A stretch of DNA of 64,000 bases from Hymenopus coronatus (lineage: Eukaryota > Arthropoda > Insecta > Mantodea > Hymenopodidae): positions 373,692,632 to 373,756,631 of the forward strand of contig CM060900.1 of assembly GCA_030762935.1 (NCBI GenBank), in the 5' to 3' direction. Positions within the stretch are counted from its first letter, which is position 1, and each line of letters opens with the position of its first letter. The notes beneath the pieces are model-generated. The model was not told the DNA's origin. It saw only the letters and a list, made by a program, of their open reading frames with translations, and did no database searches. Position numbers and translations under genes: made by a program. Of the stretch, positions 1-11,254 are shown piece by piece.

Positions 1-265
1 ATGCTCCTTTTGTGAAGCAAAGCTAAGTATGTGGTTACGTGGAAGTGTTACATTTAATGGATCACAGCATAGGGGAATTTGTGAAATTAAGTCGCTGTGC
101 ACTTATAATACATTAAAATACGTAGTATGACAATGTTGAATAAGGTAGCTTTACAAAATTGCGTGTTGATTTAGAGCACGAATGCTCTCTGATATGTTAA
201 GAATAAGAGTGGTGGAAGAAGTAACGAAAGCATGGAATTTCCTCACAGTTTTTAGAGGAAACATG

Positions 266-266
<1 letters not shown>

Positions 267-355
<89 letters not shown>
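267..355. repeat. (AAT)n microsatellite
   Basis: A nearly pure AAT/ATA triplet run of about 88 bases. It generates spurious poly-Ile, poly-Tyr and poly-Leu open frames on both strands, which are not genes. Confidence 0.97.
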
Positions 356-2470
356 TATAACACGAAGAAATGGCCTGAAACGTTTCATCTGTAAGTTGAA
401 GATTGATGTAACATTTGATTATCAGAAAGCACGCTGCATTATTCACTGATCACATTTATCGAAAAATAATATAAGCTTTTTTATCCCAAGCCCCTTTATT
501 ATTTTATAAGTTATTAAAAGATCAATTTAAAGAGGAACCACAACAGAGTGAACAGTTTAACCACCCCTTTCTGTAAGAAGTGCTCATGCAGGACCTGCAG
601 TTGAAGTAACTATTTGTGCACAAATCAAAGTATGTATTGTGTTAACGATGATACTTTTTACTTTCATTTAATTGACTGTTGTATCAGCGTCAACCCGTTT
701 CGTTCTACCAAGGGCTGTTGCAATTGGGTACCTCCTGCATTAGCGCGGAAGGAAACTTGTGATCCGAATATATTTGGAGTCCCAAGAATTTATTTATTAA
801 CTACTAATTTTTCATCTGAGCCAGCTAGTGTTTAGACCTAAATAATAGTCCAAGGAGTCCGAATTACCAGGAATCTCTTTCACTTCAGCTGACAGGAAAG
901 GCGTTGTCAATTTGGTGACGGAACTTTATGTCGAAAAGGGAAGTAGCCCTGTTGTGTTGGCAGTTAGGAATAGGTGGTCTCCAGCAACTGACAACAGAGG
1001 GTCTTTTGTGCTTCCAATGTGACTCCAGGAGAAAGGGATGAAGGGAAGACCTGGAAGACGACCTAATCCGGACGACTATGTGCTAGCAAGAATGGCATGC
1101 CTAACTATTCCAATATGACACCAATTCTCACACCGCGTTGGCAGACCGGCCTTAGCCACCTGAAACCTGAGGGGCCCGGGAATAGATGAAACAATTCTAG
1201 TAAGGAAGGAGGCCCCAGCATTCTCGCCAAGCTCCAGAAAGAAAACGTTCTAAGGCGCAAATTCCATCGTCCTATTGCAATACACCAACCGCCGTCGTCT
1301 GGTACTATAGCCCTGAAACAGGTGAGGTGAAATCGAAGAAAGGAAATGATGGGGACATAAACTTATTTGTTAGAAGGAGAACCACTTCAGTATTCGCCAC
1401 CCGAATGCTGAAAACCCTGGCCTGAGTGTTGGGCCTGGTGGGAAACGAAACCGGACCTCCTAAAAGTGAACTTCACATCTTCCCGCGAGCCGTCTCATCC
1501 CATTATTATGTCAGTAACATAATATACGAGTTTTGTAAGAGAAATTAAAAATCGCTAACTGAAGTTTCATAAAGTTGCATGTCAATATGAGAAAAATTAA
1601 AGAATGTGTGGAGACATGGGAAGCAAACTATCTTAGCTAATGCTGCAAAACCACCGGTTAAACGTACAGAGCTTTGTGCCTGGGGAAATAATATTGACTA
1701 AGGCTGGTGAAACGTAAAGAAATTGTAGGCAGCTTTGCTTAAGCGAAATGACCATGAAGAAAATCCTTCAGCCTTCAAGATGACAAAAACGCGTTGTATT
1801 TTACACTTCCTTTTTGTATGGTTTTCTACTCTGTACGGTGCGAAAGAGGTCGTAACATACGTCATGTTCTGTTCAGAGGTAGGTATTTTTGTTACACAAT
1901 CCTTGCATGTCACAAAAAAAAAAAATTCACTATGTGTGTTTAGCCTTGAAACAAACATCCTACAAGGTCTATGGTATAACACAGTTCCTCTGCTCATTTA
2001 AAACACATGTTACTTTCTACTTCGAAATCCATTATTTTGGTATCCGCAACACAGCTCTTTCTGAAAATGCAAGCATTAGAGTTTTACTTGTTTACATTTG
2101 TTGATACACCCCATTTCCGTAGAATGTTGGTTTGGCTAGAATTGGATTTCGGAGGGTGCAGCGCGGGACACTTCAACAACAGAGCTAGGACGGATATCAA
2201 CAGATGTGGAGACTAGTAAGTAATACGTTTACAATGAAGGAGGACACAGGTCGGAACACTGCCAACTAAATAAATGAAGACAGTTCCAGAGGTGGAAAAA
2301 TGATTCTTTTCAATGGTAGTTCTGATTGTTTCAGTTTCAAGAAAAATGTAGTTTCCGAAAGCTCCACCACATCTTCGAGTGTTTGTTTACACATAACAGT
2401 AAGAGCAATACACTCTTGGTCCATGATTACTTTTCTGATTTTATTTATGGACCCTCTTTAACTACTGTGC
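356..2470. other. Unclassified intergenic DNA with a GC-richer patch
   Basis: No coding gene recognised. Bases 830-1510 are clearly GC-richer than the AT-rich surroundings and have no long open frame. This could be an eroded mobile element, but no RT, integrase or transposase motif was found. The short frames at 614-835 and 1698-2216 show no recognisable domain. Confidence 0.5.
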
Positions 2471-2475
2471 TTCTT

Positions 2476-2718
2476 AGCATCCCACTCTATGTTGAGCGTG
2501 AAAGATCGCTTAATTTTGCTCAGATGCTTCTTTATCGTGCTTGAGGTTATTTTACGTGTCATAAATCTACGACACGGGACCAACGGTTTTATTTCTCTTT
2601 CGAAAGAAGCTATGCTAAGGATTTCTTCACCCAAAGAAATCATCACCTTCCGCCGGGTTTGAACACGCGACCTAGGGTACAAGAGGCTAGCTTGGTTACC
2701 ACTACACCATAGAGGGCG
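2476..2718 (-). repeat. tRNA-derived SINE, type S2
   Basis: Read on the minus strand, it starts with a tRNA-like head carrying an A-box-like GGTGTAGTGGTAACCA segment and a decayed B box. It then continues into the same body as the plus-strand copy at 18148: GGGTGAAGAAATCC-type body, a CGTAGATTTATGACACG segment, CCTCAAG, and AAAATTAAGCGATC near the 3' end. It is more diverged than that copy. Dispersed, non-coding; a pol III promoter is expected for the family but probably decayed here. Confidence 0.8.
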
Positions 2719-2740
2719 GCATATTGTAGAGAAAAAAAAA

Positions 2741-2912
2741 GTCTGATGTGTTACACTCATATGACTTTCTCTAGCTGCTATACAAACTTCTTATTAAAGA
2801 TTATTCTTCTTTCTACACAATGCTAATCGAGATAAACATTAGCAGACTGCTCTATTACTTAGTTCCTTATAAGTAGGAGGGAACTAAGGGAATGCAGTAG
2901 GCTAAAGTGAGG
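2741..2912 (-). repeat. Family A dispersed repeat, right-end fragment
   Basis: Begins with the family A right-end signature in reverse (TGATGTGTTACACTCATATG then ACTTTCTCTAGC) and continues through the conserved GCTAATCGAGATAAACATTAG and CTTATAAGTAGGAGGGAA segments before homology stops. About 170 bases of a roughly 900-bp unit. Confidence 0.8.
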
Positions 2913-4377
2913 AGTCACGTTGGCTCAGCTGTTATTTAGAGCTACATTCACTTTTTTCCTTTCTTTCTTTCTTTTTTATTTTTACGTCATAAATGCTCTT
3001 GGACCATTCCTAACACACATTAAGGTGTGCTCTGCTTCCCACCTGTAAAACAGGTTTTGAGCGTCTGCTGATGTTCTGATGTTGAAATTGCCGCAGGCGT
3101 GCTGCCATGTGGACCAGTCGGCAGGCTATGGCAATTATGTGTAATTTAAAATCCGCTAGGGACCGAGAAATAAATGTCACAATTTAAAAACGTGAAACAA
3201 AGTTGTGATTTCCATCTTATAAGGCATAGAAACACCCCTAGTTCATGTAAAAATTCTTTAAAAGTACATGTATGTTTAGGCAGTACTAGTGACTGCAAGA
3301 AAGTGTAAATAATTAACAAACAAGATAATGTAAATAATTGAGTGTAATATAGAAATAAGATTTTATTAGTGGATGTTAGCATAAGCTTAGCTATAAGAGA
3401 GAAGATATAGCTAAAACTGTAGAAGAGAAACCTTTCGCAAGTTTTTAGTGGGCAACAGCCAGGGAGCTGGGGGAAACGTATAAGAGAATGCCCTCGAGTT
3501 AAAAAGACTACGCAAATCTTAGATGGGTTGGTGAGATAATAAAAGTGTGAATGTTACTGGGGAGCTAGTAGCCTAAGTGAGCTGCAAGGATAGTTTTTAT
3601 TGGCCCATTAGAAGAGACGCTATTGCGAGCGGAAAGACTAGCCAATTAGAGCATAGTTTTTTTTTAATGCTCAGGAAGAATAGGCGTGTTTGATGCTATT
3701 CTACGGAGACGCAGCTCTCATTTCAGTTCGTTCTCAGTTATGGTACACTGTAGTTCGTTTAGGTAGAAATGCATTTAGTTTGTTCTCCAGGAATTCGGTA
3801 TTCAGATTACTTACGTAAGAAACGTGATACGCAAAATCTAAGCTGCACGTGTAAGTGGGCGCGTAATGTAGTACAAGCTATGATCACATAGAAATGTAAC
3901 GTGTAAATAAATTGTCAAATCTTTTGGCAACCGTTCAAATAAGTTCTTTAAACTAAGATTTACAAATGCGTTATCTCTGAAATGGTTCCTTTTACCATTT
4001 ATGCGTACTCTACCAAAGAATCCATCTAGCTTTAGCAAATATGAATAATGTATTAGAAACATAATTTACAACATAAACAAATAACCAAAGGTAACGGGTA
4101 GTAGAGGCAAAGCCGCAATTCTCACATACGTTTATGTTTAATGTGAAGACTACCTGGCGCTATTGTACTCTGAAGAGCTTTCTTTATATGCTTGCAGTGA
4201 AAATTCACAAGAACGTTCACAAGACTATAATTTTTGTCCGCCTGAGAAGACAAGATTCAGCTTCATCACCAGACAAAGCTTAACAATCTTGCGTGTGTCT
4301 CAAACTTCTCTTTAGAAATGTTATAAGGCATCTGTGAGAGTAAAAAAATTACTTTTTTTCTTCTGACTGCTTTAATT
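2913..4377. other. Unclassified intergenic DNA
   Basis: AT-rich, with a short pyrimidine run near 2950-2980. Frames of 78 and 74 codons on the minus strand (3146-3382 and 3838-4062) show no domain, no codon bias and no repeat-borne protein motif. I see no gene here. Confidence 0.5.
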
Positions 4378-4431
4378 TTTACTTTCTCTAGCACATATCT
4401 ACTATGTACATAATGGATGAAGAAGGTATTG

Positions 4432-4693
4432 ACTGCCTCCGTGGTCGAGTGGTCAGCGAGCTGACTTCTCCCCTAGAGGTCCCGGCTGGGAATACTTCTT
4501 TAACCAGAATTATTCCCTATTTCCCACAGAGTCTGGAAGTATGTATGCGAGAGTGAACCTGTGTGTGTGTGTGTGTGTGAGAGAGATAGAGGGAAATAAA
4601 ACGATTTAAAACCAACTTAAAGAACCTACAGACAAGAGTTATTTCTATTGTTAAATGAGGGATATATAATTGAAACCATTAAAATAAAAAAGA
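4432..4693 (+). repeat. tRNA-derived SINE, type S1, nested in family A
   Basis: The tRNA-like head reads CTCCGTGGTCGAGTGGTCAG (A-box region), followed by a degraded B box and the family body CCCACAGAGTCTGGAAGTATG, GCGAGAGTGAA and a GT tract with AAATAAAACGATT. The surrounding family A sequence is split here. A short ATTG occurs at both edges (4428-4431 and 4694-4697), consistent with a small target duplication. Confidence 0.8.
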
Positions 4694-4807
4694 ATTGTGT
4701 TCCATCTAAAATTCGATACCGAGATTTCACCGGAAATATATGTTTCCGACTCCCTGTATCAAATAAAAGCATTTTTAAAAGCATATCCGTGTGCGCGCGC
4801 GCACGCT

Positions 4808-4808
<1 letters not shown>

Positions 4809-4844
<36 letters not shown>
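4809..4844. repeat. (GT)n microsatellite inside family A
   Basis: About 18 GT units at the position where other family A copies also carry a GT or CA run, after the AAAAGTCCGTGTG-type segment. It is preceded by GTGTGCGCGCGC. Confidence 0.95.
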
Positions 4845-4847
<3 letters not shown>

Positions 4848-5734
4848 CGGCATAGCTCTAATCGAAAAGTCGAATAAATACCAAACATGGTGTTTAAGTT
4901 CAGTATCTTCCAGGGATGCGACACGAAGATTTTCAAGAAAATCGCTCCACTTCCAGCGACTCTTTACATGGAACATTTTTCGAAAATGTTGATTTTCTCA
5001 AAATTTGCTCTTACGATTTTGATTAAAATGTCATATATTTAAGATATTTTCATGACAAACGAAGTTTGTATTTTGAATTCTCTGGGAATAGGCCTTTTCA
5101 TTCCGAATGACTTCTGTAAAAGTTTTGTGCAACTGGTAAATTTTAAGAGATAAACAAAAACTTACTACACAAAAAATGTAGCTCTCGTTAAAACACACAG
5201 TTTATGTCTTATTCATTTTTTCGTAGGATTAATCGTTTTCGAGATATTCCAAATTATTGGTTTCAGTTTTAAAGAACTTTTCTCAAACGGGAAGTATCTT
5301 TCTTTTCGTCTCTTTTGTTTACTCTTAGCAACAAAGAGAACTGAATTTTAATTGTTTGACAAAGTGACCGACTTTTTAAAGATTTCACTATTGCTTTAGC
5401 CTGTTCATTCCCATAGTCCTCTTTTGCCTACAAGCAGTAAGACAATTCTGCTAAACTTATCATGATGTAGATAACAGAATAATGTTTTGTAAGAAAAGTT
5501 TGTTTTGGAACAGCTAGAGAAAGTCATGCGAATAGACCACATCAGATTTTTTACTTATACTCAGAGTGTAAACATACAGAACTTTAATAAGATATAAATA
5601 AAATATTTTATTTGTTAACTACGCTGTCAATTTTCAGGATTATATCAACGCCACCGGTGTACCGGAATTTCGTTCTTCTATAAGCCAATAAGTCTACTGA
5701 CATGGGGCTGCGCTTTTAAATACACTTAAAACGT

Positions 5735-5815
5735 CCGTCTTAGCCTGATTTGAACCCTCAATCTTAGGATCAGAAGACCAGCGCCAAACCAACTGTGCCA
5801 CCCAAACGGACTTAA
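5735..5815 (-). repeat. tRNA-like SINE head remnant
   Basis: The reverse complement reads GGTGGCACAGTTGGTTTGGCGC (A-box like), followed after about 35 bases by GAGGGTTCAAATCAGGC (B-box like). The stems do not close as a functional tRNA. Most likely a SINE fragment or tRNA pseudogene. Confidence 0.6.
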
Positions 5816-6293
5816 CGGGCTCTGTCAAACCGCTGTTAAGATATTAAGTTGTATTCATAATTAAGCCCAGATTTAAATGCATAATTAAACAATAAAACCT
5901 GCGCACAAACAAACTTGAAAACTGTGCACCATAGTATACAAAATCGAATTAACAAAAGTTAAGTAAGCTTTGCTTTCTGGGCAATCTCCTGCCAATACCA
6001 GTATGCACCGAGCCCCAGAGGGACCACACGTTATTCTGGTTTCGGGATTTAACTGGAAATGTGCGCCACCTATGTGGAGCTGGATTCAAACTGGTTACGA
6101 GGAACTTAGTTCATTTCAATGACCTTAAATATATGGGAACGGCTGTAATCATATACGTACATTCTTTCGCCCCGTCTTAACCCTTTGCTGATGGGAGTCA
6201 AACTGCCCCCATAATATTGTCTAGGCTGTAACACATATGAAATGTAATTACCCCAGGCGTTCGAGAATTTAAGGGACTCTTTCTTTCTCCCTC

Positions 6294-6329
<36 letters not shown>

Positions 6330-7090
6330 CTACTCGCAAACATACACACGCACGCACACACATCCATCAATTTTTATATTGCATATTGGTTGCGGAGAAT
6401 TAATTAAATGTTACTAATTTCTGATAAGTTAAATGTAAAATTTCATATTTAACACCACATTCAAGAGTAAACCATACGTGTTGAAATCAAAATCTAAAAG
6501 ATTCTTTTCCCCCATGAAATATGTATTTCCTGCATTGTTAAATACCGCCCAAACTGTCTGTGAAAGCGTGACGTACAACATTTGTCTTTTTTCCCAAACA
6601 TAAAACGGCATTATTTCGCATATAATTCCATGGTCTATCCATGTCTAATCACTTCTGGGAATATTAGCATGACATCATTGCCAAACTTTAAACTGAATTA
6701 AAGCAATTGTTGTGTAGGCATGTTTTATTTTAACAAGTTTAAGACAAGAATAGTATTATTGAATCTTTTTTTTTAAATTTTCAATGTGGATTATACAAAA
6801 TAGTTAATTTCAACTGAACTGTTACTTTTTAACTAATAGTCAACAATTTTAAAACGTAATCCCTGAATAACTCCTGAAAACTTCAAACTAATAAGTTATA
6901 TACGATGCTCCAAGTAGCAATGTGAATAGTGAAAAGTGCTGAAAATAGATTGAGAACAATTAACTTTTAAGTTCAATGCGGTGCTTTAGTACAAGGTGTG
7001 GATTGACAGGAAGTTTCGTAATTGGGTCATCCTTCAATTAGGTGAGAGTGATGCCAATGTTGCAGCTCTTTGTTGTTTTTTTAATTGTTT
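5816..7090. other. Unclassified intergenic DNA
   Basis: AT-rich non-coding sequence with a (CA)n microsatellite at 6296-6328. The minus frame at 6106-6363 reads through that microsatellite. No protein motif is recognised in the remainder. Confidence 0.5.
6296..6328. repeat. (CA)n microsatellite
   Basis: About 16 CA units, followed by shorter CA/CG-rich runs up to about 6362. Confidence 0.95.
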
Positions 7091-7101
7091 CATTTACAAG
7101 G

Positions 7102-7135
<34 letters not shown>

Positions 7136-7223
7136 CAATTTCCGATAGGCTATAAATAAAAGACAAGTTCATAGAAAAACAATTATTTTATTACTAAAAG
7201 TTTTGTACAGTTATGGTTACTTT

Positions 7224-7562
7224 TCAACATAATCCCGAAAAAATTGAGACATTTATGTACAAGCTTTGCAGTACCCGCTTCAAAAAAGTTGCCACCAATG
7301 ATTTCAAATGAACATTGGCATTGTTTTGAAGATCTTCGTTGGTTTGAAAGTGCTGCCCTCCTAGCCACGTCTTCAGTTCAGGGAAAAGGTGAAAGTCGCT
7401 GGGTGCCAAGTCAGGACTGTACGGCGGATGATAGAAAATATCCTATTGAAATTGTTCAATGAGCCGATGGGTTGTGTGTGGACGAGCGTTGTCATGGATC
7501 AACACAATTCCTGAAGTCAGCATTCCTCTTCGTTTGTTTTGAATGGCTCTCCGCAAACATCG
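7224..7562 (-). pseudogene. mariner transposase, C-terminal half (broken)
   Basis: The reading includes RGMLTSGIVLIHDNARPH, then after one in-frame TAG codon HPPYSPDLAPSDFHLFPELK and GGQHF. These are the hallmark mariner DDE/D blocks: the second catalytic Asp lies in HDNARPH and the third in SPDLAPSD. The spacing between them is about three residues short of the usual 34, so a small deletion is likely. The stop is at 7224-7226. The N-terminal DNA-binding region and the first catalytic Asp are missing. The C-terminal YDKCLN-like block is altered to YINVSIF, showing decay. An intact mariner transposase is about 345 residues. This copy cannot be functional. Confidence 0.9.
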
Positions 7563-7568
7563 TAAAGT

Positions 7569-7702
7569 ATGAAGATCTTCAAAACAACGTCAATACTCAT
7601 TTGAAATCATTGGCGGCAACATTTTTTGAATCAGGTATTGCAAAGCTTGTGCACAGGTGTGATAAAGGTCTCAATCTTTTTGATGATTATGTTGAAAAGT
7701 AA
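7569..7702 (+). pseudogene. mariner transposase C-terminal tail, opposite arm
   Basis: The frame reads EDLQNNVNTHLKSLAATFFE, then LVHRCDKGLNLFDDYVEK and a stop at 7700-7702. This is the normal mariner C-terminus. It is paralogous to the minus-strand tail in the left arm (matching NEDLQNNANVHLKSLVATF) and better preserved at its end. It begins right after the GAAGATCTTC palindrome at the mirror axis. Confidence 0.88.
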
Positions 7703-7802
7703 CCATAAGTGTACAACACTTTTAGTAATAAAATACTTGTTTTCTATGAACTTATCTTTTACTTATAGCCTATTGGAGGTTGAAAAAAAACGGCCCTCGT
7801 AT

Positions 7803-8070
7803 ATAACCCTCTTAAACATCTATGGTCATATCGGGGGCTTTGACTTAAGAAACAACTCATTGACTGTAAGTTCTTGAACGTTGGGATTTAATCATTTTAT
7901 TTTCTTCAAACACGCGCACATTCACTCTCACACATATGCTTCCAGACCCTGTGGGGAATAGGGAATGATTCCGATTAATAAAAAATTCCCTTCTCCCGTC
8001 GGAAATCGAACCCAGGACCTTCGGGGCAGAAGTCAGATCGCTAACCACTCGACCACTGAGTCAGTCAGCT
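7803..8070 (-). repeat. tRNA-derived SINE, type S1, long copy
   Basis: Reverse complement: tRNA-like head with CAGTGGTCGAGTGGTTAGCG and the B box GGGTTCGATTTCC, then the body with CCCACAGGGTCTGGAAGCAT and GTGAGAGTGAATG, AAAATAAAATGATTAAAT, and a distal segment shared with 32462-32742 (AACGTTGGG, TTACAGTCAATGA, CCCCCGATATGACCAT). It starts within a few bases of the end of the mariner remnant. Confidence 0.88.
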
Positions 8071-9545
8071 CTTTGTTGTTGACCAAGTTCTCTCAGGTTC
8101 AGCAAATTGGAACTACACGCGGTTACGTGAGCGACTTATTGAATATATAGTATTTTCGCCAGGAAGTGCATGATAGGAGGAATCCTATTTACAAGAAAGT
8201 TATTTCAGAATACCGAAGTTCTAAACTTGCAAATTTACATAGACGAAGAAAAGGGTATACCTACATAAGTCCAAGCATTATTTAAGGATTCTTTTTCCGA
8301 AAGTATATTACAAATACTCTGACAGTGCAAGAACATAAAATACATTATCATAATTAACATTAATTCTCCTCCCCCCCCATTTTGCAGCAAATCGGTTCTG
8401 ATTTTACTTATAATGCATGTAGTCTGTGTTTCGATACAGCAGAACTTCCAGCTTGTCCATCAACCAGTACACTTATAATCACTTCTGCACGTAGAAGTAA
8501 CTGTCAGCAGTCGCCACTGACAGTTCGGACGTTTGCTGAAAAAAGAAAAAAGCCTAGGTGTACCCACCAAATTGCTTTGGTATAAATTCTTAAACAAATT
8601 ATAATATAACAGCTTACAAATTTATTTGCACATGTAGTTATATGTTTGTATGTGTTATTATCGGTGTCGACTAGGTTAAGCGATGCATTTTAACAACAGA
8701 GATTCGCAGATGTCTTCAGTGCAGCTGACAAGTCTGCTGTTAACATACGTGAGTGCAAGGGGGCTTCTGTAATCGCTAAATTTGATAAAGGACTAAAAAT
8801 TTAAAACATAAAAGGTTTGCATGATATGCCGTGGCGTATGGGTTGGAGCGTGGTGCCTAAGTTCCTAGCAATGGGTTCGTACCTACCCATTCGTGGTTGT
8901 TGATTTTTCGACACTATTTTCCGGTGCCTACTCATAATGATTTGTAGGTCACAAAAGCCAACATTCTAGATGAGAAAATCATGGTGCTGACGAAATTATC
9001 TTCCCGTATCGGCTGGATAATAGTCCGTATCTGCCTTGCCTATGCGGGTGTGAGGCGGCAGCCGTGTTGCTGGACCAATTCCCACAAGGGCCACAATGCC
9101 ACATATGTAACTTTTTTGTATGGTAATATTCATGTAAATAGTTCCGGAACGCTACATTACATTGAAACGCTGTTGAAAGATTCTACGACGAAATAAATTC
9201 TGTATCGTTCTTTCAGATCAGCGGCAACTAAACATTTCACTGTCTCTTACCATTTGTGCAGCAAACAATATTTAACACAGGTTACTCTGAAATGAGTAGA
9301 TATATTATCAGAAGCGTGGCTGCAGAAAGGAGAATATTTTCGGGTATGCATAAATACGGAAACTGGGACATATATTTCACGTGGTATAGCACATGAACAA
9401 AATATAATGTATAATGCTTCTGTTGCAAAGTATTCCTTCAGTCAAGAAGTTCTAGAACACTTGAATAGATTAAATAAAACACAAAACAAAATAAATATTT
9501 ATCACAAGAAACCTAAGTAGATGGTCGCACTCAACCTTTAACGTT
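8071..9545. other. Unclassified intergenic DNA with a possible tRNA-like remnant
   Basis: No coding gene recognised. Bases 8826-8900 include TGGCGTATGGGTTGGAGCGTGG-type and GGGTTCGTACC-type segments resembling A and B boxes on the plus strand, so an old SINE is possible. The 71-codon frame at 8981-9196 has no recognised motif. Confidence 0.45.
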
Positions 9546-9705
9546 ACTTAGTCGTCCTCCGCGGTGTAATGGTTACCATGCTGACTTCATATACCCAAGG
9601 TCGCGGGTTCAAATCCGGCGGAGGACGATGGATTTTTTCGGGCGTAAAAATCCTTAGCATGGCTTTCTTCGGAAGGGAAGTAAAGCCGTTGCTCCCGTGT
9701 TTCAG
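9546..9705 (+). repeat. tRNA-derived SINE, type S2, 3'-truncated
   Basis: The head TCCTCCGCGGTGTAATGG through GCGGGTTCAAATCCGG closes a 7-bp acceptor-like stem (TCCTCCG with CGGAGGA) and has clear A and B boxes. The body matches 18148 (ATGGATTTTTTCGGGCG, AAAATCCTTAGCAT, GGAAGGGAAGTAAA) up to the CCCGTG block, after which LINE-like sequence begins. Confidence 0.9.
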
Positions 9706-9721
9706 TTAACATTCAATTCCA

Positions 9722-10960
9722 CCCAGATGTCAGCCTATAGTTTCTTAACACCATCTGACATCGACAACGCAGTTCAGCAATTTACAGAAACAGTTGCTTC
9801 TGTGCTATAGAAGCAAAAATTTCTTCAAATGGACATGGATCTGGTTACAACCTACCAACGCACATTCTTGAGCTTATAAAAGAAAAACACAAGAGTTTGT
9901 AGACAGTGGCAGAAAACTCGACGATCTTAAACGTAAAATTAAACATGAGCTAGACCAGCATCGTTTAAACACATTTCAGACTTTTTATCAATTTCGGCGA
10001 AAGATAACACGCTGTGTCAAGCAACAAAGCGAATTTTGCAACAACCAACCATTCATTATTCCTCCTCTTCGTGCAAATAATTGTACATTTGCTGGTAATG
10101 AAGACAAATGCAATTTATTTGCTTATTTTGAAAAAGTACTTTCATCCAATAATAACGACAATCAGCAAACCACATCAGACATTGAAAAATAGCTTCTCGA
10201 ACAAGTCAATAAACCAAATATGCCAAATAAAATTGCACACACTTCTCCATAGGAGTTGATTTTTTTATTCAGAAGCTACCAAATAAAAAGGCACCAGGAC
10301 ATGATCTTATTCCCAAAATTGTATTAAAACAACTCACTAAAAATCTCTTGCCTGTTTAACTGATATTTTCAATAATGTATTGAAATTTTTTTCTCAGTCA
10401 TGGAAGTTAGGAGAAATTGTTGTTTTCCATAAGCCACGTACATCTAAGCATTTACCATCCAGCTATCGCCCATATCCTACTTTATCTAAACTGTTTCAAA
10501 AGCTAATACATGAGTGCATGTCATCTTTTATTTATCACAACAATGTTATTCCCAGCTTTCAATTTGGCCCGTCTGAACATTCTACAACTCATCAATTGCT
10601 AAGAATTACCGAGTGTATCATTAAGAGCTTCGAAAGAAAACAATACAATGCTGCAGTATTCCTAGATATAGCACAAGCTTTTGAAACTGTATGGTATGAA
10701 GGTATACTGGTGAAATTATATATAATAGGACTTCTAGATTATCTCATTCAAATTGTTAAAAGTTTTCTCTCGAAGCGTCAATTCTTTGTATGCATAGTCA
10801 GTTTTACATCAACATCACGCCCAATTCTTGCGGGAGTACCACACGGTTCAGTTCTCGCTCCCACACTACTACTGTTATGATCTTGCAGAGATAAAGCCCA
10901 CCTGTACTGCTATGTATGCAGATGGCACGTTGATATTATTTGTTTGCATTTTAGTTGTTT
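9722..10960 (+). pseudogene. Jockey-clade-like LINE, reverse transcriptase remnant
   Basis: Pieces of a non-LTR retrotransposon polyprotein occur in order across several frames. They are the end of the endonuclease region (SFLTPSDIDNAVQQFTETV near 9740), a linker with a basic stretch, FAYFEKVLSS near 10120, NKKAPGHDLIPK near 10285, and a 166-codon open frame at 10380-10880. That frame holds the RT core: SSYRPYPTLSKLFQKLI, QFGPSEHSTTHQLLRI, AVFLDIAQAFETVW (first catalytic Asp kept) and AGVPHGSVLAPTL. The next block is in another frame and reads YADG where active RTs have YADD. Sequence past about 10960 does not continue the RT. Frameshifts, stops and the altered catalytic box mark it as dead. 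The clade call rests on motif style only. Confidence 0.85.
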
Positions 10961-11224
10961 TTTGCGGCCATGAAGGCGCATGCTATTTCAAGGCTAGTAT
11001 AAGCGACCTATTTTTAAATATTTGACTATTGCTATACCCTTTGTATATGTGTCGAAATATGTAATGAACCATATATAACCAAATGTTTATGTGAATTAAA
11101 TTAAAGGAGCAGTGAATCAAAGAATAGCATCATGAGACCATACACTGCAAATTACAAGCATGAAATTAGAAACACAATAGTGCAAACCAGATCTTTCTAT
11201 GATTAATGGTTCTTGAGTTACATA
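10961..11224. other. Unclassified DNA, possible LINE 3' remainder
   Basis: AT-rich sequence after the RT break, with no motif and no poly-A that would mark a LINE end. Confidence 0.4.
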
Positions 11225-11254
11225 GCCGGGCGTCATGGCAGCATGTTTTTTTGC

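Larger units (their letters stand above)
4378..5552 (+). repeat. Family A dispersed repeat, near-complete copy with nested SINE
   Basis: Opens with ACTTTCTCTAGCAC and the imperfect palindrome ending at GAAGGTATTG, and is then interrupted by a SINE at 4432-4693. It resumes with the conserved TTCGATACCGAGATTTCACC block. Further signatures follow in order: a GT tract, ATAGCTC, GGATGCGACACGAAGATTTTC, ACGATTTTGATTAAAATG, CTGGGAATAG, TTAAAACACACAGTTTATGTC, CGAGATATTCC. It ends at GCTAGAGAAAGTCATGCGAA and CACATCAGATTTTTT. Non-coding; unit length without the SINE is about 910 bases. Confidence 0.85.
7097..7799. mobile_element. Mirror-image mariner remnant with TA at both edges
   Basis: Starts CAAGGGCC and ends GGCCCTCG, with TA immediately outside both ends (7095-7096 and 7800-7801), as expected for mariner. 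The outer segments are inverted copies: CAATAGGCTATAA, the AACAATTATTTTATTACTAAAAG-type stretch and the ATGGTTACTTTTCAACAT segment recur in reverse at 7681-7765. Both arms therefore carry the 3' end of the transposase gene, while the gene's 5' half is absent. The left arm contains a long poly-T at 7107-7135 where the normal terminus has a short T run. Confidence 0.85.

Noticed and set aside
151..446. Open frames of poly-Ile, poly-Tyr and poly-Leu
   Set aside because: They are translations of the AAT microsatellite in different frames on both strands.
4626..4992. 114- and 116-codon frames on both strands
   Set aside because: Both run through a GT/CA microsatellite in family A and are mirror products of the same tract.
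9546..9625. Functional tRNA gene with intact acceptor stem
   Set aside because: The anticodon arm does not form a normal 7-base loop, and the same head is attached to a repeated SINE body at 18148.
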